Shown: positions 42,521-54,420 of the stretch, piece after piece
Layout of the letters: each line of letters opens with the position of its first letter
How positions within the stretch are numbered: position 1 is the first letter of the stretch
Origin: Phyllostachys edulis
Taxonomy: Eukaryota; Streptophyta; Magnoliopsida; Poales; Poaceae
Direction: 5' to 3'
Assembly (NCBI GenBank): GCA_036346405.1
Contig: CM070553.1
Location: 72,232,976 to 72,296,975 of the forward strand
DNA length: 64,000 nucleotides
Position numbers and translations under genes: made by a program
The notes under the pieces: model-generated
The model's database searches: none
Told to the model about the DNA's origin: nothing
The model's input: the letters and a program-made list of their open reading frames with translations, nothing else

Positions 42521-42735
42521 AACTAATTTTTTTCCTGATTTTCGGCTATCCTTAGGAATTGCTAGCCATGCCCTCTGAAAACAAGCAAGCAGAAAACAGA
42601 TAAATCACAGATGAATCAATTGTTGACAACTCAAAGTGATCATTTACAACTCAAAATCAATTACAAAAGAGTATGTTCAAGTATTGTCGCTAGAGTTACA
42701 ATTGAATTACAACTACTCAAAGTGAATTACAATTG

Positions 42736-44396
42736 AATCAATTGTTTGAAGGTCGTTCAGTGGTGTCAACGGAGTGAAACTCTCCATCAGCGTTAACGAT
42801 CTCCGTCTTGATGAAGTCATAGAGCATTCCTCGAACCTCCGAGATCTCGGTCATAACGAGTGAATCTAAATCGAGAGTAATGCCCTGTCGCTAGCAGGAG
42901 TAAAGTAGTAAGCATATCTATTTAAATTTTTAATTAGGAAATAATTATTGTGAGATTGACAAACCTCTCGATCATTCATCTTAGCACTCATGATTTGCTG
43001 CATATGACGGCAAACGTAGAATACACATAGGTGATCTTGTTTTTTGTTGGTGACACTGCAAAAATAGGATTACATATATAGGTATAGTCAATTCGAGACG
43101 CATTATTACAAAATGTGATATGGGATTATTGTGTTGTAGCGTGTACCAAAAATCGTGTCCTGTGTTGTAGTGTGACTATCGATTCCTTGTGTGTCCCTCC
43201 CTCGGCAACATAGGCGCTGAACGACCTACATGACTCCAAAAAGTTATCCTCAGCTATTTCAAACGAAGGAAGACTACAATAGAGTTATGTATGGAGGAAA
43301 TGAGCATACCTGTCGAGTATTCCTTGCACAAGGGTGAAGTCGTGCTTTTTATTGAGTAGGGAATCAAGGTATATTACTTTGTTCCTCTTTGGTACAATGA
43401 CTAAAAGGATCCAGTGGAACCTACTCATGTATGTCACTATAGTCATTAAACCTAAGTTCGTGCTGCGTATAAAGTACAAATGAAATTTGTATAGCAGGTA
43501 GTGAAGCACTTACTTCTGGTTGTAGGGCACTCTTATGTAGTCCTTCGCCCTGAGCAAGCAATCCCGTTATTATGTATTTCACAACATAGGATGCATCTTC
43601 GATGATGCATTGCTCAGAGATCAAGTGTGGGTCAAGGAAACTCACTGGTTCTCACCATCGCCGGGCTATTTTCATCATGTATCTGTACATCAGCAATGAG
43701 TTGTGATATTTATCGGTATTACGTGAATGTAGAACTTAATTGTACACACTTACAGTGTCCAGCATAGTAGAAGCGAGGCGTCGAGGGCATTGAGGTTGTA
43801 TAGGTCGAATAAGTCATCGAAGCCCACGACGAAGTGGCCCGGCATGTCGAAGAAATGCTCGTTCGTGTATCTGACGGTGATTCCAGTATCGCACCCCTTC
43901 TCTTTGGTCTTCTGTATGTACCAGACATGCAAAGACTGACAACCTACTCCAACGCGGGCTAATACTGTGTCGGGGGCCAACGAACTTCCGAGGAAGTATT
44001 TCCTGATCTTGGGAGGCAACTTAATATTCTTCGATTTCGATTTGACCTTAATGACTCGCCCGCTACACATTTTCCCATGAGATGACTCGGGAACCGATAT
44101 GGCGACACGCTTTTCTTGTTCCTTCGGCGTCTTCTCCACAGAAACCAATGAGGCGGCCTTCTAAAGCGAAGGTTGAGGTGGAGTCATCGAGGGTCCTGTT
44201 GGAGAGGCGTGGTCGTGTCGAGATTGCGGCACTATCGGGTCTAGGGCGATGTCCTTCTTGGGCCACTGGATAAAAGTGTACATAGCATCCTCTAATGTTC
44301 TGATGTCTTCGTTCGGCCGAATCTCCAGCGGGACGGCGATGAAATTGTCATGTACCATGTCCACCTGGACCCTGGTGTAACCCTATGCCAGCTGAG
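42736..44396 (-). pseudogene. CACTA Ulp1-like (C48 peptidase) gene, C-terminal part
   Basis: Minus-strand exons, inferred from splice words: to 43,754; 43,682-43,514; 43,420-43,310; about 43,275-43,137; about 43,055-42,967; about 42,860-42,736. Features: VPLEIRPNEDIRTLEDAMYT and FIQWPKKDI, HFVVGFDDLFDLYNLNALDA, SFLDPHLISEQCIIEDASYV, the catalytic His/Asp block FHWILLVIVPKRN then VIYLDSLL, the Cys block HLCVFYVCRHMQ, and the end GMLYDFIKTEIV. Introns of about 70-95 bp start GTAAGT or GTATGC. Stops at 44,161 (TAG, Gln expected) and near 43,646 (TGA) break it. The family cuts ubiquitin-like modifiers; its role in CACTA elements is uncertain. Confidence 0.75.
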
Positions 44397-47386
44397 TGTA
44401 ACATCCCAAACAATGGTGTGTGTTTCAAATGTAATAAAATGAGGATAAATTAAAACTTTTGATGCCTCATGATGTCATTTGAAATTTCTAGAAATTTTCC
44501 CCTAGCAATTCCTATTTCTTAAGAACAAGGTTTCTATTGATGGAAGTCGTTGTCCTTAAAAAATCCTTGATCAAATATTGTGATCATCCTCTGGAAATAT
44601 TTTTCCTATCATCTTGATCATCCTAGAAACCTCTCTGAAAAATCTCACAATTTTTAGATTTTATTTGCTATTTCAAAAGAGCAAGTCAAACCAGTTTGAA
44701 TTCTGGTCAAACCCCTAGCCCTGCAGCTTGTGAATTTCCTGGAGAACAATGTAGTACACAAAATTTTTTGGAAAAATTACACAAGGTTGTTCTCTGTTCC
44801 AGCAAGCTTCCATAAAAATTTCAGAATTTTTTGGAGCTCCAGAGCTACCTCCAAAAATTCCCTATCTTCTCAGCCTTTTTAAAGCAAAATCTGAAATCAC
44901 TGTTTGTCGGGCTCGAACCTGACTCAGGTCCGGCCCGAGCCAACTCGGTCTAACCAAGTCACTTAACCATGCATCACATGCAGCCGTTCGATCACGCATC
45001 AACGGCCGCGATCGCGTACCGCTTCGGCCAGTTTTAACTCCTCGCGCGCAACGTCGACCGTTGGATCCCAATCCAACGGCCCGCCTCGGTTCCTTTCCGC
45101 GCGATCGCGCGCTCGGGCTGAGTCGCTGCGCCATGGGCCCGGGCTGTCAGCTCCATCTCCTTCCTCGCGCTGGCGCCCGCGCAGAAAACGCACGCCACGT
45201 CGCCGCGCGCGCTGCCAACTCCGTCGACTCGCAGGCATGGCGTCAATCCACCGCCCCGCCTGACCTATCCGGGAGCGTCGCCATCTCACGCCGTCCCCTT
45301 CTCCGTCCGTGCGCTCGCACAAAACTCCCTCGAGGCCTCTCTTTGAGCTCACTTCTCTTTCCGGTAGTGGGAGAGAAGGAAGCATAGCTCCCTCTCCAGT
45401 CCCCGTAAGCACCTCCGCGTCCGTGCTTTCTCTTTCTCCTTCGATGCCGCCTCCATTTCCTCTGACCTGGGCTTGTGTCTTCGTTTGTAGCGCTCGGGAC
45501 TCGAAGGTGGTCTTCCTTGTCTCCGGTGCGCGCCCCGTAGGCCTTCTCCGCGCCATTGGTGCTCCCGGTGAGCCCTCTCTCTCTTTAGCGCGTCACCATG
45601 CGCCTTTTAGTCTTAAGAGGAGAACCCCTCAACCAATTTTGGGTTTCGATCGTAGGAGCGCTTGGGATTAAGTTTTTCCCCTTTCTCGGCCGTGAGCACC
45701 CTCTTCTTCTCCGGCGACGGCTCGGTAAGCCATCCTTCAATTCCTCGCTCGTGCACCATCTTGAGGCACCTAGGATGCATCCTCCATCACCCATTCCTTT
45801 CTCTCGTCCTCGGTGGAGCTCTCCTCGGTGAAAGCCGCCTCGGGTTCTCATCGCCGGCCCAGCTCCGGCACTTCTCCACCTCCGGGTCATCCCGGTGAGT
45901 TCACTGAACCCCCCTATAGCTTATGCGCGCGCTAGTTTTCCGCGGGCGTTCCTTTTCCGCGACATGCCATTGTTAGCCGTAGCTCTCCTCCGCCTCTCCG
46001 CGTTGCGCCGCCGCATCGGGCCACCACTGGTCTCGCTGCCGGTGCCATCAGGTGCGCAAGGTCGTGGGCATCCCGTTTTGACCACCCACTCGCATGCTGC
46101 TACCGCTTTCTTGGAAGTTGTCGAGAATCTCTGCTGCGCGGCGTCTTGTGCTGTGGCGACTTTGGACATGTACTATAGCGCCGCCATTAGCATTTAATGA
46201 CGTTGATTAGTGTTAATGATGGATCTTTGTCGGAAAGTATTTGATTAACTGAATCTTTGTATGGCTTACATGTGGGCCTGAGGCCATTAGTGCATAGTAA
46301 CCCGGCGGTACACTCGTGGACCCAGTTCATGGCTTCCGGCCCATGCACTATGCATGTGGACCAAGTCTATGACACGCGAGCCCCACCTGTCGGGTTTAAT
46401 CGGAAATCATTTGGAAAATAGAAAATAGCACTGTTCATGGGACCCCACTGGTCAGTGGCTAGGGCTAGGCTAGTCTGGGTATAAAAAGTATTGCATGTTA
46501 TTATAATTTCCGAAATGCTTTATTTGTGAACTGAAAATTGATTAAACTTCAAAATTGCATAAGTAATTCATTTTAGCTCCAAAATTGATGATTCAAATTT
46601 TGTTAGTTTCCTTTTTAAATGTACTTTAATATAAAAATGGTTTGAATCTTGTTCTGTTCCAGAAAACACATTTGGCAAAATTACTTTATGTTTAGTATTA
46701 TTGTTGCACTAAAAATTGCTTTAACTTTAAAAATGCATAAGTAAATCTCTGTAACTCCAAAAAGAGTAAACTCAATTTTGTTAGAATCCTCTATTAGTGT
46801 AGTTTATTCTAAAATAGGTTGTGAGCATGATACTGTTACTGAAAATCTTATTTTGCATATAACTTGAGTACTACTTTCATAACTTTGAAAAATCATAGAA
46901 AAATCATCTTAACTCCAAACGAGGTGAATCAAATTCCATTGTTCATATCATATGGTGCTCTTCCTACCATAAAAATTTCAAGTGCACCACTGCTCTAGAA
47001 ATTTTCACCAAAGTAATTATTTTCGGATGAACAGTGACGATTTCAATTTATTTGAATTTTTCAGAAAACTGATCTTCTAACTGTTATAACTTTTGCATAG
47101 AATATCCAAATGAATTGATTCTTGTTGCTAAATTCATCTAAAATCATGCTCTACCTTCTGTGAATTTTTCATAAATTTTGGATGACTTTGAATTTTTGGG
47201 TCTTTTTGGTGTTATTCGTTCTTATTGTGCTTTCGACTTCTTTCGCTAGGTTCAAACGAAATTATTGATTGCGCGAGTGACCCTCTGCAGCAAGATAATC
47301 AACCTCAGCAAGGCAAGCAATTTGAGCATAAATGTCCTATTACTTTCAAGTCTACTACTTTATTTACAAATTGTATGTATGCATGC

Positions 47387-47640
47387 CACTACAACACAAA
47401 AGCCCTGTAGAGACGCCCATTTTATGGGTTAAAGACGTTTTCAATCATCTCTATAGCGTCGTAGAGTCGTTTTGTAAAGCGTCTCTGGAGCGCCTCCCCA
47501 CGTACCGTGTTAAAGATCGTAGAGACGTATTTTAAGCGTGTCTACACTGATATGAGTCGTTTAGATTGCGTCTCTACAAGCTTTGAGACATTTTCATATA
47601 TGCATTTTCATATCGTCTCTACTCTCCCTAGTGACGCTTT
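47387..47640. repeat. Inner CACTA left terminal and subterminal repeats
   Basis: CACTACAACAC followed by repeated TAGAGACG, GTCTCTA and AAGCGTGTCTAC words in both orientations. Confidence 0.85.
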
Positions 47641-48622
47641 ATTGCGTGCCAGGAAACATAGATACACATTCATAGACGTATTTATATGTAGCTATGTTCT
47701 AGCAATACTTTCACGCATTGCTATTTGCAAATATGAATCCTTTTCCGCTTGTTCTTTTATGAATGTCCTAGTCATTTTTTTATGCAAGCATACCCATTTC
47801 ATTCAATTAGGTAGAATTAACATGAAAGTATATAAGAAATAGACCAATCACAATTCAACGATATCCAGTAAATAAATTGCAATACTTCATTCACTAAAAT
47901 TCAGAAGTACAATATGGTTTACAGAGCTTGATTAATGAGAACCGAACAAAAACATGAAACTGGTAATTTGCACCACACACTAGTTTATGCATGCTTTTGC
48001 ACATTTTATACAACAGATGTAACAATACCCATCCAAACTCTTCTATTCTTCAACCCATCTGATACTATAGTAATAAAGATCTGCTTCACTTCTCTGAACA
48101 CTCAAGTCAAAGAAAGTGCATGAAGCCAACAAGCTCAGATTCATCCAAACATCTTGCCAATTTTTGTCTTTATAGCTATATACAAAAGCTCCTTATTGTG
48201 GCGGCTTCTAATATCTCTGCTTTTTTTTCCCAACCATGTTTATCGCCTGCTGCAAAGATTCATGCCATTAATATCAAAAGAGAGATAAGCAAAGAGAAAA
48301 GAAAGGGCTGTCTTACACGAGAAGACAACTATCTTTTATATTTATCTTATGAATAAACCCACTATATGTTCATTGAGTTAATGACTTAAAAAATATACTA
48401 AAGAGAAGAGAAGAAAGAAGTAGCAAGTTACCTGGCCAAGAGTTTGTGTGCTGGCCATTGTGCATCCTTCTGTTGCTAAGGAAGACCTGCAACCTCCACA
48501 AAATATAAAAAAAACACACACACGTAGCTTTCAAAGAATTGAAGTACCAAGTTCCAAGAAAATAATTCATATGAAACTAAATTCAGATGTAGCTACATAT
48601 CTCTACATGCCGATAAATGTGA

Positions 48623-48859
48623 GATGTGGAGACTATGATTCATATACATGTGAGGTAATAATAATATGAATTCAGAAACTGTCTTCACCTCGAAGTTCTT
48701 GAATAACATTTCAGATTATGGTACCAATATCAATGTAGAAAGATGTGGAGACTATGATTCATATACATGTGAGGTAATAATAATATGAATTCAGAAACTG
48801 TCTTCACCCTGAGTTCTTGAATAACATTTCAGATTATGGTACCAATATCAATGTAGAAA
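48623..48859. repeat. 119-bp tandem duplication in the inner CACTA
   Basis: GATGTGGAGACTATGATTCA starts at 48,623 and again at 48,742; the two copies are almost identical through CAATATCAATGTAGAAA, suggesting a recent duplication or an assembly duplication. Confidence 0.92.
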
Positions 48860-49312
48860 ATATGGAGCTAAATGAAATATTGCACCAACTCAAAACTAGA
48901 TTAAATTAGATAACATGTCTATCAATCATAAGGTTGTTGATTGACTTCTCTTGTTGCACAGCATGGTGCCCAATTACTATCAAGTCATATTTGATACACT
49001 AATTAACCAGCTAGCTGCTACTAAAGAAAAATAACTATTACTATTCAGTCAAGATTTATTATTGCAAAGCAAAATGTAGAAGGAAACAAGACTCTGTATC
49101 AGATTCTGCTGGTCCTCTTCAGATCAATTGCATCTTCATCTTCATTGCCGTGCATTAGCTCAGAGAGAAGGAGCCACTTCTTCGTCCAAATGGCTCTATG
49201 TTTGCTCGGCTATAGGTTCCGTGAATATCGTTTATGATCTACACATAGAGCGTGTATCGAAATTGCTAGAGTTATCTCAGAAAAAGGGTTTGTTGAATGA
49301 CCATAAGCAAAT

Positions 49313-49540
49313 CTAAAGTTCTAAACCTTCATCAGCATCATGCACCACATCCTCCTCTTTAGTGTCAAATTCTTCCTCAGTGTAGAAAGATGTGGCGTCA
49401 ATGGTCTGAGCCAGCCGTAAAGAGTTTTGAATCAAATCGACATACAAAATTGGGCCCAAAATTTTTATTAATGCAAAATAACAAATAAAGATGTATGGAT
49501 CTGCATACTTCATTGTATTGGTGATGATTCTTACTGCCAA
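49313..49540 (-). other. Possible exon-like minus-strand frame in the inner CACTA
   Basis: An acidic frame ends with QTIDATSFYTEEEFDTKEED and a short HDADEGLEL tail before its stop at 49,313. It differs from the surrounding A/T-rich sequence in looking protein-like, but I do not recognise the family and see no matching exon nearby with confidence. It may be the last exon of a captured or degraded gene. Confidence 0.25.
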
Positions 49541-50609
49541 AGAGATTAATTGTATTTTGAGTGTTTCCCATTGTAATGTGTCAAGTTGTAAGTTGATCCA
49601 TTAGGATTCAATTTATGAAGAAGAGGAGTTTAAAGAGAACTAAGAGTCTTGTTCTTGTTTTTTTTTTAATCTTTCTGAGAGGAGAATGCTTTGGCCTCGT
49701 TAAAATATATCGGCCCAGTAGTTAAGTTATAGCCCCTTCTTTGTCGTCGCTGTTAATTCTGCAGTAAGGACTCTCCCATCTTCTCTCCCCACCATATGGA
49801 AGTTAGGAAATTATTATCTAGAGCTCAACTTGTGTTCTACAACACGATTACACAAATAATTGTAGCTGAAGAGAAATCTAATCAACAAACGCCAATTGAA
49901 GACTATCTAGCGTTCAGATTTCAATGGCATAATGCGGGTAGTACCTTAATACCTTTGTAACAAACTAATAATGCTGCATAAGTACAAGCATAACTAAAAT
50001 GAACTGAAGTGAAATTTGCACATGACAATATTATGCAATCTATCATAGTTGACCATGTTACTTCCTACTCTATCATATAAGAATGAAGCCATATTGCACA
50101 AAGGTGTTCTGGTGCCTCGCTGCCTCCCTTTATTTCAATGAATTTGGTCAGTAAACTGTAAGAGCATGGCAAATCAACACAAATTACCGTGTAAAACTTA
50201 TAAGTATTGCATTATGCAGAATATATCAAAACAAGCCAGGGGAAATTATAGCAATTCACCACTTATCACTTATCAGTTCAGTCATGAGTCATGACACCAT
50301 GTCACCATGTTTCGAAAAACTAATGACAAAACTCATAAAGGGGCAATGCTAATAAGAACAATATTCTAAAGTAAGTTTATTGAGTCAATTGAAGCACATT
50401 TTTTATATATAGATTTGAAGATGGAAAAAAACTTACATTAGAAGAGATTATTGATTTCATTCACGAACAGCAAGAACTGAACCAATTGAGCGGGGATTTG
50501 GGGATCCAGATGTTCATGGTTTTTTCTATTAGATACAAGCATCATCCACAAAAATAGAGCCAGCCTCAGGTTTTTTCTATTGGATCCAAGCATCCTCCAC
50601 AAGAACTTA

Positions 50610-51364
50610 CCATTAGATCGAGAGCAGGAGGTGCAGACGAGGAGGACGATGGCTTGGGGAGACATCATCGGGTGCGGAAAGATGGCGGCGGGGAGGATGA
50701 CGGCAAGGATGAGGAGTCAAGGATGGCGGCGTCGGCGATCCGGACGGTGGAGGATGGAGATGAGGGTGAGGAGGACGGCAGCTTGAGAGCGGCGTGGGGC
50801 GGAGGGAGGATGGCGGGCGGGGAGGAGGATGGCAAGGATGAGGAGTCAAGGACGATGGCGCGGGTAATGGGCAGGGATGACGGTTGCGCACATGGTGCGG
50901 GAGGATGGAAGTGTAGGGAGGAGGAAGGCAAGACACGGAGTTGTTGGAAGGGATCTCGGGGTGAGGCGACCACCCGGCGTGGAGGAGAGGGGGGCGGCGG
51001 CGGCGGCGGCGGGCGAGGTCGCGACTCATGAGGGTGTGGAGCCGCGGAGGGAGGGGTGGCCGGGCGTGGAGGCAAGGGCACGGCACGGGCGTGGAGGAAG
51101 GGTGCGGAGGGAGGCAGCCGAGCGTGGAGGCGAGGCGCATCACGGGCGCGGAGGATGGGCGCCCACCGGCGTGGAGGCGGGGGCGCGCCGCCGGGCATGG
51201 AGGCGCGCGGAGGGAGGAGCGGCCGTCGGGCGTGTTGGGAGGTTGAAGAAGGGGGGAAGGAGGTGGAGAGACGCCTCCCGGGCATGTTGGGAGGTTGAAT
51301 TGGGGGAGGTGGAGAGATGGAGGCGTGGGGAGGTGGGATGCCTGCGGTAAGATTCTGTGGCATC
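50610..51364. other. GC-rich segment at the inner CACTA right end
   Basis: The base composition switches sharply from A/T-rich to strongly GC-rich, with many GGCGTGGAGGCG and GGAGGATGGC words. Both strands are open for over 150 codons in several frames (minus strand products are Pro/Ser/His-rich), which is what a stop-poor GC-rich low-complexity sequence gives, so I call no gene. It could be a captured host promoter or 5' exon region, or amplified simple sequence. Confidence 0.5.
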
Positions 51365-51474
51365 ATATAAAATGTCTTAAGAAGCGTCTTTACATACGAG
51401 GTGTTTTTCGGTGTAGAGACGAATATAAAAGCGTCAAAACCAAAACGTCTTTACGTGATAGTTTTGTTGTAGTG
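51365..51474. repeat. Inner CACTA right terminal and subterminal repeats
   Basis: Words such as AAGCGTCTTTACATACG and AAACGTCTTTACGTG, ending in GTTTTGTTGTAGTG, the inverted counterpart of the left end. Confidence 0.85.
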
Positions 51475-53056
51475 TGCTTTTGTGTCAAAGTTATTTTCCC
51501 GATTAGAGGTAGCTATTCCAATTGCATGGTTACCCTTAAATTGTTATCCCTGCCACAAACATAAGTTATTAATATCGCTGGTGAATTAGAGCCCGGTGAT
51601 TTAATTATGCTCTTTTATTATCTTTGCGGTGTCATGCTTAGAATTGCTTAGCTACTGGTAGAATTGGGCGGTTGTCGACTTTGTCGATAACCTTGATCAC
51701 ACAAAATTATTATTATCTCTATGCTCAACACCTTGGGCTTTGTTATCTTCTAAAGTCAAAAACTGAAAATAAAAATGAAATGTTTGAGACTTGGGCGCAA
51801 TGGTTGATGGTGTGATCGTATGGTGTGATGGAATGGTGCCCAAGTCAATCAAGGACCGAGTTACTTGCGCCACTGTACCAAGCAATTTGCGTACTAACCA
51901 CATGAAAGGGATATGGGACCTCTCTTGACTTAGTACTTTGGCATGTGTTAGTTCCGGGTCGTATGGTGGATGTGTGCGTTGTGTTGAAAAAGAAACTTGT
52001 GTGTATTTGGGTGAGTAGTGGTGGAGGTTATCCATTGCAAGGAGCATCGTCCTTTATAAGGAGGTGAGCATCTTTGATGACTCCGCATCAACATATGGGG
52101 CTTCCTCCCATATGGGCGACTCGTAGTTAATACACAATATTGGAAACGTCTCGTAGGACTTAGCTCCGCCGGCATACCTTAGGAAGTGTGCTTTATCGCG
52201 TGGCATTAAGGAGCGGTCTGACATGTGGGTACATTGGTACACCCCTGCAGGGTTCAATCTATTCAAATAGCCTCGTCCTAGGTTATGGACGCGCTTGGAT
52301 ACGCCCCGTGAGAACTAGACTACAACATTTAATTAAAACTTGATGTGGGTGGTGTGAATGGGGAATTCATGCTATTGTTGTGATGGCTATTGGGTTAGCC
52401 ACTTCTAGAATGTCTTGTTACTTTTATTATTTGTATCTCGCTGTTTTTATCAAATAAAATCAGATTGTAAAAGTGCTTTCAATCTATTACATTATTGCAA
52501 ATGAAAACTTGCTTTATGCTGAAATTGAGTCTAGAGCCTGCTCCACTTAAATAAGCTTGCATGTAGCTATTTATATAGGCCTGTTACAATACACGTAGGT
52601 CTTGCGAGTACATTTTTGTACTCATTTGCTATGCTTAAATTAAATTGTTGCAGAGGAGGAAGGTGAACCCCAAGGGTTATACTTTTGCGAGATGTGCGGT
52701 GGTTTCGAGGACTAGGTTGGTGGCTCAGTTAGTTGCCTTGTGGGTTAAGGCACACTAATTGGCTTTTGTTATCGCCATCTTATGGCACTTTGCTTCCGCT
52801 GTTATTTAAGACTCTGTAGTTGTATTTGGCCAGTTGGCCCCTTTTTGTAATAACTCTATATTGTATGTCTTTCGTATTGCTTAGTTGTGTTTTGGATTCT
52901 ACTGTGTTGAATGGAATTGATGCATAATTTTTATATGGGGTATGTGTACTGCATTCTGGGAAGTACATATGCGCCGAGAGTCGTGATATTTGATTTGTAA
53001 TGCTTGAATCATCTTAATGGTTAAGTATTACAAGTTAAATACCCCGGGTTCTCACA

Positions 53057-54420
53057 TTGGGCATCGTGCTGCACTGTCCCTTCTTGGTATGGATACGCCA
53101 TCCCACACCCAGCCTCAATAGAAATGGACCCAAGCAGCCTCACTTGGAGCTTGTAAGGCGTCGGCTCCTACAAAATGATACACAATTAGCTAAATCGTAC
53201 TATAGGTCTATCTTTGGAGCATTCCAGAGATGTACATTATCTTGATGTCGTTGATAGGTAATTGGGTGTCGCCATGTTGAGAATTTTGCGTGGACGCGAC
53301 GCTACTCCCATGTTGAGGAGGACTGGCTGCCAAAATAATGGGGACGGCTTGCGACTGGTTCCTGCAATCTTATTATCTGTCCTTGAAATTTTGCAGTAAG
53401 CCTCGCATTAATCTCCTCTACCAACCGGTCCTCACATTCGCCCTTGGATCTCTTCCTTCTCCTATACATGCAGGAGTCATCTGGGAATCTGTCCCTCCAA
53501 GGTACATAAACCCCAACGCCTCGCATGCGACCCAGGTGCTCCTTGTTTCCCAGGGCCGTGGATAGTATATCCTTCTCTCTGAATGCTTCAAAGGAGCCTG
53601 GGAAGATTCGGTAGTCAATACTTGCTGCAAGAGGCCATCATGTTATTTTAGACACTACGAAGTTATGGACTTATTAACAACTAGGTAGTTCGACATATTT
53701 ACCAAACGTTGGGACACTTCCTCGTCTGCTGCGTTTGTGAAAGAGATGTCGTCTAAAGATGTGGCTGATGCCCTCGCTCTTAACCAGCTTCAGGCACGCT
53801 CATCTGTGATCCCAACAAATGGCCGGGTTGCGTTCTCATCCTCGGCCGTCCATTGCATGGTTTTACCCGCGTACCCAGTGGTGCCGAGTTTGTGGAAGTG
53901 AGTGTTTTGTGCCTTGAGAGCCTTGTGCACTGCACTTTGCTCCTAAAATTCTGCTGTCGTGTTCATCCGCACAAAGGCGTCCCATATATCCCGTGATAAG
54001 AATTGATACTTTGTGAAGGATGTTCGACATGTGTTCACGTACTTCGTGACAAGCGTGCTCTTGAAGGTCCTCCACATGTGTTCCATCGCAAGCAATGCCT
54101 GCCTGGTCTGCTTCTAGGACAGTGAATGAGCTTGAAAGTTCAGGCCACAGTTGGCCTCTCTCTACGTCCGTTAGAGACTTCCAGCTTGGTGTGGTGATGG
54201 GGACCCATTCCCTTCCAAGTATCCCGTAGATGGTCCGAAATCTCGCCGCTGCTTTCTTGGGACTCAGAGGGACCCCAACGGCACTGACCTCCGTGATGGC
54301 CATTTGGCCCGCAGGCAATTTCGATATTTCTCTGCCATCTCGCTTACGTACCACTTTCGTCAGAGATCCAAACGCATTCAGTGACGTCGATGACGGCGGC
54401 GAAGACGGTGTGGACGCCAT
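53057..54420 (-). pseudogene. CACTA ORF N-terminal part (Transposase_24-like)
   Basis: The ATG at 54,420 opens an acid/Ser-rich start, then KVVRKRDGREISKLPAGQMA, a VPLSPKKAAARFRTIYGILG stretch and REWVPITTPSWKSLTD, the pattern of the plant-transposon domain found N-terminal to the Ulp1 part in CACTA genes. A frameshift follows near 54,100-53,900. Further pieces (ACIGEGRDPRANVRTG, LVEEINARLTAKFQGQIIRL at 53,470-53,380, and GMAYPYQEGT near 53,090) are in order, leading to the 44,396 part after LTR-C. Relatives of this gene continue exactly as the two halves do, so LTR-C is an insertion. Confidence 0.7.

Larger units (their letters stand above)
47387..51474. mobile_element. Inner CACTA element (4,088 bp, TSD TGC)
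   Basis: Ends CACTACAACACAAAAG (47,387) and TTTTGTTGTAGTG (51,474), flanked by an exact 3-bp duplication TGC (47,384-47,386 and 51,475-51,477) inside LTR-C. Subterminal words GTAGAGACG/CGTCTCTAC fill the left 250 bp and CGTCTTTAC-type words the right 110 bp. No TNP2, Ulp1 or other transposase domain is recognisable, so it is probably non-autonomous and was moved by a related element. The interior is A/T-rich with a tandem duplication and a GC-rich right part. Confidence 0.9.
44397..53056 (+). repeat. LTR-C: solo Ty3 LTR, split by the inner CACTA
   Basis: Begins TGTAACATCCCAAACAATGG and ends CCGGGTTCTCACA. Without the inner CACTA (4,088 bp) it is about 4.57 kb. No PBS, polypurine tract or element gene adjoins it, and the outer CACTA gene continues on both sides, so it is a solo LTR left by recombination. 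Flanks are CTGAG (left) and TTGGG (right), which would be a 5-bp TSD with two transitions. It shares with LTR-A and LTR-B the end sections, the hairpin TCGAC-TTT-GTCGA (51,675), the CTATTCAAATAG block (52,228-52,290) and the short LQQ...QGKQF frame (47,262-47,340). The GC-rich core (44,900-46,200) is its own. Confidence 0.85.

Noticed and set aside
44909..44953. Functional tRNA gene
   Set aside because: Only box A/B-like words with too short spacing; no cloverleaf can be drawn with an anticodon arm.
45061..46197. Overlapping frames of up to 185 codons in the GC-rich core of LTR-C
   Set aside because: Both strands are open simultaneously in a stop-poor GC-rich LTR core; no family resemblance.
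50613..51366. 233- and 176-codon Pro/Ser/His-rich minus-strand frames
   Set aside because: Low-complexity translation of GC-rich repeats, open on both strands; no gene evidence.
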